Source of the DNA: Helochares maculicollis
Lineage: Eukaryota > Arthropoda > Insecta > Coleoptera > Hydrophilidae
NCBI GenBank assembly: GCA_033557835.1
Contig: JAWQRO010000347.1
Location: 1-42,216, forward strand
Direction of reading: 5' to 3'
Length of the DNA: 42,216 nucleotides
In this document: in pieces, positions 32,151 to 42,216 of the stretch
How the letters are laid out: each line of letters opens with the position of its first letter
Position numbering within the stretch: position 1 is the first letter of the stretch
The notes under the pieces: model-generated
What the model saw: the letters and a program-made list of their open reading frames with translations, nothing else
The model's database searches: none
Told to the model about the DNA's origin: nothing
Made by a program: the position numbers and the translations under genes

Positions 32151-35100
32151 AGTTACGTCACATATTCCAACTGTGTGTACAGATTTTGTAGCTGCTATGT
32201 CAAAAATTTCTTCACGCAAATTATCCTTAAAGCTTTGCAAATTCTGTTCAAGTTTCTTAGATAAATAGCGAAAATGTGCGACATTCACGTCTTGTTCTAT
32301 GGTACTTCATTATGTAAAGTTGAAAGAGGCGATTATATACAGTGTACTTTAGATAGGTTTTACTAAAATCGCAAAAAAATCCAGCGGAAGCGATTACGTC
32401 AAATTTGCATTTTATCACAAAATTACGTTTCTTTAATGTAAATATTTAGTTTGATATACTGTCGGCTATTATACTCCATTATATAAAAAACGCGCTATTA
32501 ATTATTTCATTGAATTAGGAATAATAACAATAAGAGTGCTGAAAAGCAGTAATGATAGTAAAAACAATAATAATTAAGGTTGCGAAGGGTTGTATAGAAG
32601 CGTCTTTGTGTTAAAAGGGCCTCTTGCAATTATCCCTTTTGTAAGTTCTTGTGTAAGTACATAGTGAAGGAAACAAAGTGGAAACATTGACAGGAGTGCG
32701 TTGCGTTAGCATTGCCACCGCCTGCCGCCGTTACCGCCGCCTTTTCCGTTATCCTGGGTAGTAAAAGAGGGAGAAAGATAGGTAAAAAGCTTTTTCCTTG
32801 TAGCCTAATACAATTATCAAGAGCGCGATTAACCCCGCGCTGAAGTGTTGCGAAGGAGCAGAGCGGAGCGCGCCAAGAAGAAAAAATCTGGTAATTTTTA
32901 CAGGTTCACGCTCTCTATTAGCTCGGTTGGCCGCAAATTCAACCAACGTTGTAGGTAATGCCTGGTCTTTACGTTTTAAAAGCCCTGCTAATGTAGTTTA
33001 CGAAGAGTTATGACATCCAATTATAATTACTAACACGTCTTTTGATGCCGCTGCTAATATTTACTTAGGCGAAACTTTCTCTTACGAATATTTTCTACGG
33101 TCATATATTTCTTTCATGCTATTTACTTGCGTTCAATACCTTTTCATAATAAAAATCGATTTGGTGGTCAAATTCATAGCATTCATCAATCAAACAGTTT
33201 TTGTTCGATGCCAATATACTATGAATATTTCATTTTGTAATTTAACGAAATTAATTAAATGTTACTTATAAATAATAAATGATTTAATTTTATAACAACA
33301 GGCGTATATCTTGGCGCAAATTATGCATTTTAGAGGATGGTTCAAAACTGACATTCTCATAGGGAACAAGACGTCTAAAACTTTTAGATCTACTAAAGAT
33401 GGAAAAGCTAAATTTAGAAAAATATGGAGAACAAGCATTTTCTGCAATGAAAGTTGTTAATGTGTGACTTTGCACTTATTGTTCCCTAAAACCATTTAAC
33501 TGACTGTATAGCGAACCTTTTAATTTTTTGCTTTAAAAATTATGTAAAATTTTTTAACTTTCATTCATAATAAGCTGAATTGTAAAACATTATTCAACAC
33601 ATTTCGGGATTATAATTATGTCGCTTGCTCTAATGCAGTGTAATAGAATATTTAAGAACAAATTTTATTCTCCAGGTAAATAATTCTTTGTTGTATTAAA
33701 GTATTTAAAAAACTTCCTGTTCTTATAGCTTTTAGAAGCACCTTAAGACAAATTGTTTTTTAAACTTTGTAGCATTATCAAACGAGAAAAATTCACTTGG
33801 TGGCAAATCTAGTCAACACAAATCAACTTTTAGATAAGCAACAACCATTTTATTTATAGGAAAACTGACAAAATATAGTTTCAATTCACTCAAAGTAAGA
33901 TGCGAATTTAAAAGAACGCCCCAGTTGTTAAAAATATATTTATATTGACAAATTTCTTAAATAATTTAAAATCCGTCCATAATTGGATCAATAATGCTTG
34001 TTGGGGCTGTTGCACTACATGAACCTACCCTTGAATGTTAAATTTTAATCATTTTAAGTACTTCGTTTCATCTTTAACATCCTACTACCTTGTATATTCG
34101 ATTAATTTTTGTACTTGCATGAAGTGAATTTGAAGAAAGTACATACATGGAATTTCAGCATCTCCCTAAAATTGAAAAACTTAGATTTCGTAGACTACTG
34201 TTCTACAATCATGAAATCATGAAAGCTCATAACAATTTGTAACGCATATTCAATACTTTAAAATAGCAATTTTATGATAAACTCCATCTAACACTTTAAA
34301 TTGCTTCATTAGTAATAATCTAAAACAAATAATTTGACGCGGGATTAACGTATTAATTTGCTCCCAAAAACTGTTTATTTTTAGAGCTTTAAAAATGGGC
34401 AGCAAAAATACAACACGGCAAGTTGCAAATTCCAGTAGAAGGTATTTTCAAGTAGCATTTAAAAAGTGGCTTAATTTACACCATTTTTATTGAGTAAGGT
34501 AATTTATCTTTCCAAAGAACTTTGCAGGACACGAAAGCTAAGTCTTAGTTCAAATAGTACATATTTTCTTTTAGTTTTGTAGTCAAGGTCGGTAAAATAA
34601 TTAAGAATGGCTTCAACGTGAAGTAGAAACAACACTTTGAGCATATAAATCCTAAGCACGGAAAAATAAATTTTTCATAATTAACATATGTACATGCGAT
34701 GTAGTGTGAGGATATTCATACAGTATACATAAGAGGAAGGAAGGCATAAACATAATCTCCTTACATTTATCGCAGTTACCATAAAGCAAAACGGTTTAAT
34801 ATATTACTTCACCTTAGCACATAACCCACCAGTACCAGCACCCCAGAGCCAGTGGAGCGGAGAGAAAGGGAGCGAAATGGAACAAGAGGAATGAGTGAGT
34901 GGAGTGCGAGTTTAAGGAAATGTATAGAATCCTCAGAACATAGAAACACATTTCCTGTGTAGGCAGTAGCTAAACCAACAGAATTAGATTATCAAATTTC
35001 TGAAACGTATAAATCAATGATAATGAAGTTTTATGAAATAAGAGCACGTACTATCACCATCATTCCGTCATATTTATGTACGACCTCGGATGGATGAATG

Positions 35101-35985
35101 GATTCAGGAAGAGCCACAATCTGGATTCCACGCTATATCCACGAAACGAAACCTTCAAGAATTCCTTTTCCATGTTGGCAGTACATTGTTCTGTTTATTT
35201 TCCTCGTTGAATTATATTAAGGTGGCGCATGATGCGTACATCGTATTTCTGTAGGACGCTTATGCATATTACGAGTACCAGTGAAAACGCAAAAAACCTA
35301 GGGGACTGCTATGATTCATTGGAGTGCACGAAAAGTCCTGGAAATTCAAGAAGAAGAACGCGGATGTATGAAGTAGGATGTTGAAATTGCAGATCGTTTT
35401 GCCGCAGTACTCTAACAAAGGTGATGTCCGCCTTAGCAAAGAAAATACAAGATATGAAACATCAGGCAGGCCTAAAGTTTGCTTGCAAAAGGGGCCCCAA
35501 AGGCTTTTAGAAACCCGATTCAATAACTTGTATAACTCTTCTCAGAGCGCAAAATACTTCTAAATTGTTCAGATAACACCGTCTGCGGGAAAGTGCTTAA
35601 TTTCATCCCCGTTCCCCTTGCGGAACACTCCTTTTGTTCAACCAAATCGCAACACACAATTCCAAAGTAAAATTTACAACGAAACCCGAATCCCGGCATA
35701 GACTGCGTTGTGTTTCCTTTCTCTCTTAATTGTCTTAGATTTATTGCAGCTCATTTCGCGTGATTTTATGGAATTTATTCACTCTTCCCCCTTGCTCACC
35801 CGCTTTCTTGAACAAACCGTAAAAAAGTGAAAGGATACGCTCTAATAAACAGGTTGGATAGTAAATTCTTAATAAAGTTTTGTCCTTTATTTTTATCTGA
35901 GAGCACTTTTTAAAAAAGCTTTTTTTGCTAATTAATGCGACATCTGTGTTAAATTCATTCTGCTGCCGAATAGCTATCTCAAATT
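32151..35985. other. Gene-free spacer
   Basis: Mostly AT-rich. A GC-richer patch at 32700-32960 contains GCCACCGCCTGCCGCCG triplet-like sequence. A 54-codon plus-strand frame at about 33295-33460 follows TTATAACAACAG (acceptor-like) but has no recognised domain. Frames at 35269-35563 and 35741-36037 show no domain and are probably chance. Confidence 0.5.
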
Positions 35986-36183
35986 TTGGATACTGCTTTG
36001 TTGGGTGGCATGCCTGAAGGTTCCATTCATGGAACATTGATGTCTATCTTTTTTTATGGAATAAAAATTTCCACCAGAAACTCAAAATTCGTTCTGATTT
36101 TCATAATTAATTTAACTTGCGGGACAAAATTTAATAAAAGAAGACTGGATAACTTAAGATTTGCTTCAGATCTAGTTTTATAA
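35986..36183 (+). pseudogene. Reverse-transcriptase-like remnant (non-LTR)
   Basis: A 65-codon frame carries two blocks resembling reverse transcriptase of non-LTR retrotransposons. GMPEGSIHGTLMSIFFYGI resembles the family's G-(V/M)-P-Q-G-S-(I/V)-L-G-x-L motif. RLDNLRFASDLVL, about 40-50 residues later, resembles LxxLRFADDIVL, with the second catalytic Asp position as Ser-Asp instead of Asp-Asp. Spacing is compatible with the domain. The frame stops at once after the second block, and no flanking domain could be read. A chance match is possible but two ordered motifs in one frame favour a real remnant. Confidence 0.4.
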
Positions 36184-39100
36184 TTATAATTATAGGATGA
36201 AAAATGTTATTGTTGGTTGATATCACTAGTAGCCATAGCAAGATATCTTGCATCCCAACTGCACATTGAAACAACTGTTGACCAAAAAATGTAATAAAAT
36301 ATTTCTACATATACTACATACGCCAATATTTCCAACCAGTTTTTGACAATTTAGAAAATAATAAAGATCATTTTTAGATTATTTGATATCATCAGTTGAC
36401 ATAACAATAAAACAATAGTGCCTATTGAAACCCTCACTTTCTATCAACTGATTAAAATAGAGAATGATATTTCTGATATTTGTAGTAGTATTCCATGAAG
36501 TCGTAGGAAAACCACATCAGAGAAATGTTTAAATGAGGAGAAGATATAGACAAGAATCAGGAAGAAAATACACTCAACTAATCAGTGACATGCTTTAATT
36601 TTGTAATACAAAAACCAGACCAAATATCTGAAGAATGAAAAGCAAACTGATAATTTGATCTAAGGACGATTTTGAGTAATGAAAAATTATCATTGTTGTT
36701 GTTTCAGGACAATAATTTGACCAATTGGTATTTGGCATCTTTGATGGGCTAAAATAATCCGATTCAAATTTACTTAAATTAATTATACATGTAATTCCAA
36801 CATAACATATTTATAACCGAAATTTAAAGCCTAATTTTATAGCTCCATTCTGTAATTACCAAAGAGTCAGTGATGGGTCCGGCAGGGTTGATCCTCACGT
36901 ACAAATTTTATACAATATACCCATCAGATTTTATAGGACACTTGTGGAACGTGTCCATTGACGGAAAGTAAACTTCTTATCTAGAACAGTTTGAAACGAA
37001 TATTGTTCGAGAACACCCTTCAGATACATCTTATCTCCAGTAGGTTACTCTCTGACGCTATTGGGGTCAAGGCAAAGAAAAGTTTCGGCGGAATGGCCGG
37101 TCCTAGCAAACACAGGCCAGAACTTGCGGTTCCCATTGTACGTGGGATTCACAGAGGGCGCGGTGCGTGACTATGACTATGACTAGCCACCCAATCTGTG
37201 GCTGAACTTTCTTTGTAGGGACGGGGAAAGGTTGGGGAGAGGGGGTAGTGGTGGTAGTGAAAGGAATACACACACAGAGATAATTACGGTTATCTTTTGA
37301 ATAGAGGAAGCTGACGCCTCGTAAATCAGGGAAAAACCAAAAATTTTTTATCCGGAAAATTTCGGAAAGTAATTAGAACCGCATCATAGGGCGTCACTCC
37401 CTCCGCGAGCGCTCTTCTGGTATAAATTTGCATGAAACTTGATGGGAAATAATGCTTATTAATAATGTGTAAGTACATATTTCATTTAAGCTTCGGAAAA
37501 CATGAAATTTATGGGAGCATAGATTCCAGCTTTTAGGAACTTTATCTGCGTATGAATATTAATGGAATAATTGCCGTTTTTTGCGACCTTCCGTCCCCAG
37601 CCCCCGACAAAGGACTGACCGGTTTTTTTCAAACAGCCGAATCTGCATAAATTTGTAGGCAACGCTACGATTATAAATTCAGAGCAGAGGGGCAAGCGGC
37701 TACTCGGGGTGGTGGTGTTGACTGTAGCTGTGGCGTCGCGGTTACTTTTTTTAAATATTCACTAATCGATGGCTGGTCTTCCGAAAGGTTGTTGTAAAGA
37801 AGAATTAACTCGCTTTATTATTGTCGTATTTTTCGCAAAATTAACAAAACTCAATAATTTTCAATAATTAAAATTGGTGCTAACTTTTAATTTTTGAACA
37901 TTAAGTTTTACTATCGTCTTTAGTAATTGGGGTCTCATTATTTTTAAGGATGCGTGCGCTGAAACATTGCAATGTTGAGATTTTTCTTCCTCAATGTAAA
38001 CACATTTTCTCCATGGATTTTGTTCTATAAACATCAAAAATGCTTGATATGCAGCATTATACTCAATGACAAATATGCTTTTTGCATTTCAAAAAATACT
38101 GACCAGATACTTGTTGGTCAAACATTGTGTTTCGATAGCTTTAATTTTCTCTCATCAAATTGCAATCATTTTCAGAGCATAAATCATTATTATTATTGTA
38201 AGAATAAATATAATAAGGAGCTCAGATTTCATCAATTTTAACAAAGCGATGTACAACTTTCATTGAACTGTCAGAGAATGTTTCAACTCATAAAAATGGA
38301 ACTATTAATAGTTCATGGAAATTAATATCTGTTAATACCTTTAGAATATGCTGCTGTATTCTTGCTCGATTTACTTCTTTTGAATCATTGATATCAAAAC
38401 GATGCATTGTTAATACAACACGTAGTGGTACTCAAATAACAATATTAAATTAGTAATAATAAATAAACATATGGTATGATATAGTCTTTCCATTTGATCA
38501 TGGGTTACAATAAATCATTCGCTATAGTACGTCACAAGATTGTGCTTTAAAACCCACTAACGAGACAGCAATAACCTATATGAAAAAGAGCAATGATCCT
38601 CAGGCAGAGATTATATTAAACCGTAAAGTAAAATATCATTCACGATAATATATGTAAATGTATCCAAGATTTTTATCTACAAATCTGACTACCTCATTCA
38701 AATGCATCTTAAAAATAGGACATCCATTTCACTTTGCGCAATGTAGTCAACAATTTTATGCTTAAACAACAAATTGTAGCAGCAGTAATATTTTGATGCT
38801 GTAAAACTAAGCGAAATCAAAGCAAAAACATAAGCCAAAAAAACTCAAGATTTTCGATTTTATTGTACTTACATACACATTAATTGGCACAATAATTCAA
38901 TATGTTTGCTCCCATTTGGAAAGTTCTCTTTAAATGTCTTTATCGACTGTAATTCAAGTCAATTTTGAAGATTACTTGTTTACAATCTTCACATTTGCTT
39001 TCTTACATCAAAATAAAATGTCCTAAGGCAGAAAGGAAGTCAGGAAGTCGAGTATACTGAAGATTCAGTAAGATTTCATAGCTGTAATGGCCTAGCAATT

Positions 39101-39394
39101 TAAGATTGATTGTATCTTATCTAGGATGTTTTTTCATGTAAGGTGTGAATATAGAGCAAAAGTGATTTATCTATAATTTAAGGTAATTGGTATTTATTTA
39201 CTTATGCATATTTACAATACTACCAATTAAATAAAATAATTATCACTAATCGAGCTAAGATACTTAAACAGAACCACACGAAATAATTGTCTACGGTTTC
39301 TAATAAAGGAAGCCGTCAATCACCACAAACGCTCGATCTTTTTCATTAAAAACTCCCATTTGAATGCAGCATTTAAAATGGGAAAAAAGGCTGT
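36184..39394. other. Gene-free spacer
   Basis: AT-rich with a GC-richer interval at 37050-37720 that contains G/C runs, a TGACTATGACTATGACTA short tandem (about 37169-37186) and ATTTATGGG words. A 6-bp hairpin (GGACAC-9 nt-GTGTCC) is at 36936-36956. No gene recognised. Confidence 0.5.
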
Positions 39395-40006
39395 GATAGG
39401 AGTCAAAAAGCAATCTACAAAAAATAGACCTTGGATTTGTGCCCGCAATTGAGGTCAAAGTCGTTGAGACACTTCTCTTCTTCTCCTTCTTCTTTTACTT
39501 GTTTTAGGTCTGTTAGTCTGTCAATTTTATAGCCTTTGTGATGCAGACTCTCAATTGTCCTATCTTCTATGTAGTCTTCCTGAAAAGCAACTGCTAACTG
39601 CACCTGCCCTTTATCGCTATTTTCAATAATGTGCTATTCTGCATCCTCTGTGCATATCCATTTAATTTCTTCTGTGTCTCCCTCCATCTTACTACGTTCA
39701 TTATCTCACACTGCTCTCGGATATCAACATCCCTCAGCCGATCTATCCTAGTCTTTCACAGAATAGTTCTTAGCGACTTTTAGTCACTAGCGATCAACAT
39801 ACTTTCAGCCTTAAACGTGTCCTCCTATGTCTCCATCCCATTTATTATGCTAGATCTTGCTGTCCATGCTCATGTATTGATTTCTTCATCCTTCAAGACC
39901 CCTGACATTGTTTGATGGGCTAGATACCCTCTTCCAACTTACACTTGATTGGGTGCTCAGCGAATGTCATAGCTTTCATTTTGTCCGCAGGTATGGTCAT
40001 ATTCAT
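39395..40006 (-). pseudogene. Non-LTR retrotransposon ORF2, C-terminal remnant
   Basis: Degraded C-terminal region of a LINE-type ORF2, downstream of the reverse-transcriptase active site. On the minus strand: NMTIPADKMKAMTF and HPIKCKLEEG (about 39945-40000), which match the family pattern NMxISxxKTKxM...PIRCKLE. After stops, ETxEDTFKAESMLIASD, RIDRLRDVDIREQCEIMNV and VRWRETQKKLNGYAQRMQNS match the C-terminal DRxRNxDIRxQCxI...WxxHxxRM region. The distal part to about 39415 is an open, Glu/Lys-rich frame (IEDRTIESLHHKGYKIDRL). Many stops and slips show it is old. The active-site portion is absent. Confidence 0.75.
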
Positions 40007-40234
40007 TTCGAAGCATCATCAGCAAAACACGAACTTTTTTGTATAATGTATTTGAATCTTACAAAAGCCTAAGCAGGAATGAACTTAAACTCTTGCCCAA
40101 TTCTACCCGGGGCTATAATGTTGGCGGTGGTACTTAGGCCAGCTTTAATCTCGGTTATAGTTACTGTTGTTCAACTGTTAAATATTAGTTTACGTTTTTT
40201 AATAATGGGTATGGCGTTTGTAGCATACATGTAA

Positions 40235-40509
40235 TCCCTAGATATGACTTCGTTGTTCACCAATATTCCATTAGAATTAGTAAACGAAGAGGTTAAGAAA
40301 TTTTGAAGTAACCTAAATAAGGTCACCGATCTCACTGAAGACAAATTAATACAACCATTGCCAGCTCAGTAATGGAATATTTAAAAAACGACTACATAAA
40401 AAATTTTCCCGACAAACCATCCTCATATTTCAGGTATGTCGATGACACTCTTAACATACCCAAAAACGCAAAATTGATGAACTTTAACAACTTTAACAAG
40501 CACGGGTAG
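40235..40509 (+). pseudogene. Penelope-like element reverse transcriptase fragment (plus strand)
   Basis: Reverse transcriptase of Penelope-like elements (PLEs), retroelements distinct from LINEs. Two blocks are readable. DMTSLFTNIPLELVNEEVKK (from 40241) is the PLE motif with the first catalytic Asp (DVxSLFTNIP), followed by a stop and NLNKVTDLTEDKL. After a jump of frame at about 40355 comes TTIASSVMEYLKNDYIKN, then KPSSYFRYVDD (catalytic YVDD at 40435-40446), ending near 40509. The intervening block that normally carries the MGSP motif is missing, so the copy has an internal deletion. It ends 8 bp before a second PLE fragment of opposite orientation. Confidence 0.88.
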
Positions 40510-40516
40510 TTATTTT

Positions 40517-41088
40517 CTAAAAATGCTTTTTCGATTTTTTCATTTTTCTTCTTTGAATTTTTTGTCTTCTATCTTTAAGGATTTTGAGATTATGTTTGTT
40601 AGGACGTTCTTCTTTTGTGAAATTGAGTGGTTTGAGTCGAAATGTATATATATCTCCAGCTGTGTGTTGGTTTTTGGTACCAGTTTGTTGAAATTTTATT
40701 ATTGTCTTCATGTATTAATAGTGTGTATAGGAATGAAATTTTTTGTTGGTTTCTATTTTCATAGTGAAGGATAATTTAGGATGAAAGTTGTTGAAGGTAA
40801 TTCGTCGGTTTTGTTCGGGTAGTAAGTAAGTATGATGTCGTCTACGTATCTGAAGTAGAAGGAAGGTTTGGAAGGTAGTTTGTTTAAACATTCTTCTTCT
40901 AGATATTCCATTGTGAAGTTGGCTATTGTAGCTGATTTCGGCGATCCCATGCGGCACCCAAAAGTTTGCTTATAGTATGTGTCTTGAAATATGAAATATG
41001 TAGAGTTTAAACATAGCTGAACTCCTTCCATAAATTCTTCTTGGTTTAGGTCTGTGAGTTTGTTAAGTTTGTCCCAGTATTTTTAAGC
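40517..41088 (-). pseudogene. Penelope-like element reverse transcriptase fragment (minus strand)
   Basis: On the minus strand from about 41088: KYWDKLNKLTDLNQEEFMEG, CLNSTYFIFQDTYYKQTFGC, RMGSPKSATIANFTMEYLEE (MGSP motif), ECLNKLPSKPSFYF and RYVDD (40837-40848). This matches PLE reverse transcriptase from the middle of the fingers/palm to the active site in one open frame. Frames then slip: HPKLSFTMKIETNK (about 40780), followed by LVPKTNTQLEIY and QKKNVLTNIISK-like sequence to about 40517, corresponding to the segment after the active site. The N-terminal part with DVxSLFTNIP is missing, as is the C-terminal GIY-YIG endonuclease found in canonical PLEs. It resembles the plus-strand fragment closely enough to be the same or a sister family. 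Confidence 0.9.
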
Positions 41089-41273
41089 TGTGCTGTTTGG
41101 TTTAGCAAAACACGCCAATGAAAAAATACATTTAAATTATGCATAAATAAAAACATCACTTCTGACGATGCTTCTTGTAAAATGAAGCGAAACTGTAAAA
41201 AATAATAGCAAATATAACATCTGAAGCTACTAAATAGCGTTTTATTCAAGGTGAGACCTCCTTAATTAAATAT
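41089..41273. other. Short spacer between PLE and RTE-like remnants
   Basis: AT-rich, contains the hammerhead-like motif and no other recognised feature. It may contain the terminal repeat of a PLE copy and the 3' end of the RTE-like element, but neither boundary can be fixed. Confidence 0.4.
41162..41193 (+). ncRNA. Hammerhead-ribozyme-like core (candidate)
   Basis: CTGACGA (41162-41168) fits the conserved CUGANGA box. GCTTC (41170-41174) can pair with GAAGC (41184-41188) as stem II, leaving a 9-nt loop and one unpaired U. GAAAC (41189-41193) fits the second conserved box. Hammerhead motifs are known from the terminal repeats of PLEs, and this one lies about 75 bp beyond the truncated 5' side of the minus-strand PLE fragment, in opposite orientation to it. 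Stem III and a clear cleavage site cannot be defined, so it may be a decayed motif or chance. Confidence 0.3.
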
Positions 41274-42216
41274 TTAGTTATTATTTTTACACAATGTTGT
41301 TCGAGTGCTTCTACTTTTTCTGAGGAGGGGATGTCTTATTTATTGCGGTCTCCGGCTAGCCTAAACCAGATTGTTCCTGCATGTCTTTTGATGTCTCGGT
41401 CCCATCTGTCTTTGGAGCGTTTTCTGGGTCTCTTAATGCCCCTGCGATTGGTATTATTCTTGTTGTCCATCTATTGTCTGTCCTTCTTGCTATGTGTCCC
41501 GCCCATTACCATTTCATTAATTTGACTCTTTGGATTATGTCTGTTACTTTGGTCTTATCTCTAATCCATGTGTTTCTTTTTCGATCTCTCTTTGTAATGC
41601 CTAACATTGACCTTTCCATTAATCTTTAGATAGAGGCTAACTTATTTGTGATGGTTGCACTAAGAGTCCAGGTTTCGCAACCGTAAGTTAGGATTGGAAG
41701 AATGCATTGGTCGAATGTCTGCTCTTTAAGTGAAGGGGCATTTTGGATTTGAATATTATAGAGTTTCGTCCAAATGCTCTCCATGCAAGCTTAATTTTTC
41801 TATTGATTTCTGGAAGTAGAGATCCTGATATATTTATTAGTTGACCGAGATATATGTATTCGTCAACTGTTTCTAAGGTGGTACCCTCTATGGTGATGCA
41901 TGTTTAATTTGTGAATACGTTGAACATCACCATCGTCTTAGAGAGGTTCATCTTTAGACCTACTTCCTGACTATCCAAGGCTAGTTCATTTAGCATTATT
42001 TGGAGATTGGCGGGGTCATTTGATATCACGACTATGTCGTCGGCGAAGCGTTGTTGAAGCATTCCCCGTTTATACACAATCCGTAGTTGTCCCAGTTTAA
42101 CCTTCTGAACACATGTTCTAAGGTGCCTGTGAATAGACTGGGGGATATTGAGTCTCCCTGTCTTACTCCTTTGCGTATAGAGAATTCCCTAGTTTCTTTA
42201 TGGAGTATGTATGTAT
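41274..42216 (-). pseudogene. RTE-like non-LTR retrotransposon ORF2, 3' half
   Basis: Reverse transcriptase and C-terminal region of an RTE-like ORF2, entering from beyond the window end. On the minus strand: ILHKETREFSIRKGVRQGDS (from about 42210), ISPSLFTGTLEHVFRRLNWD, a one-frame slip, RFADDIVVISNDPANLQIML (catalytic FADD intact, about 42040), LNLSKT-type sequence, a stop after NVFTN, and ITIEGTTLETVDEYIYLGQL. After further slips come LTYGCETWTLSATITNKL, MERSMLGITKRDRKRNTWIR, KTKVTDIIQRVKLMKW, WAGHIARRTDNRWT and finally RPRKRSKDRWDRDIKRHAGT to about 41300. The block order is exactly that of the family. Several frameshifts and stops mean it is inactive, though it is the least decayed retroelement here. 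Confidence 0.88.

Noticed and set aside
41331..41629. Hydrophobic plus-strand frames of 64-82 codons resembling membrane proteins
   Set aside because: Antisense to the RTE-like ORF2; the hydrophobicity comes from the complement of its basic C-terminal region.

Overview
The window reads as non-coding DNA from an arthropod, most likely an insect. It is AT-rich, has no long open reading frame, and its only confidently recognisable protein-coding sequence is decayed transposable-element (TE) sequence. The organism call is an inference. It rests on several diverged mariner lineages, a Penelope-like element (PLE) and RTE-like/non-LTR retroelements sitting together, plus long AT-rich spacers and short GC-richer islands. 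The species cannot be named from the sequence. No host gene, tRNA, rRNA, CRISPR array or complete TE gene could be supported.

Layout. 1-2445: AT-rich spacer. 2446-3682: mariner copy 1 (minus strand) with both terminal inverted repeats (TIRs). 3683-9606: spacer with a 30-bp tandem repeat (7191-7281) and a CAG-rich patch near 7.9 kb. 9607-10898: mariner copy 2 of the same family (plus strand). 11053-11154: a detached end of that family. 11871-11954: a 28-bp tandem repeat. 13470-14404: a heavily mutated pogo/Tigger-type transposase fossil (minus). 14405-21080: spacer with two GC-richer, motif-dense islands (15.57-16.42 and 18.34-18.77 kb) that could be conserved cis-regulatory DNA. 21103-21480: an IS630/Tc1/mariner-superfamily transposase fossil (plus). 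21699-22345: a second mariner lineage with an internal deletion (minus). 22.4-28.4 kb: spacer with another GC-rich island (26.5-27.45 kb). 28.45-32.15 kb: three copies of a diverged unclassified repeat flanking a third mariner lineage (29936-31197, TIRs and TA target duplication still visible) and one candidate terminal exon of unknown identity (31450-31635, minus). 32.2-39.4 kb: spacer with one reverse-transcriptase-like remnant (35986-36183). 39.4-42.2 kb: a retroelement graveyard holding a non-LTR ORF2 C-terminal remnant, two PLE reverse-transcriptase fragments facing each other tail to tail, a hammerhead-ribozyme-like motif, and the 3' half of an RTE-like ORF2 that runs off the window.

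Working together: there is no operon or pathway here. The window is a stratified set of dead DNA transposons and retroelements in a gene-poor interval, probably intergenic or within a large intron. The most notable items are the inverted PLE pair with a hammerhead-like core beside it, the DNA-transposon fossils that are only visible by stitching frames, the motif-dense islands, and the candidate exon at 31.5 kb.
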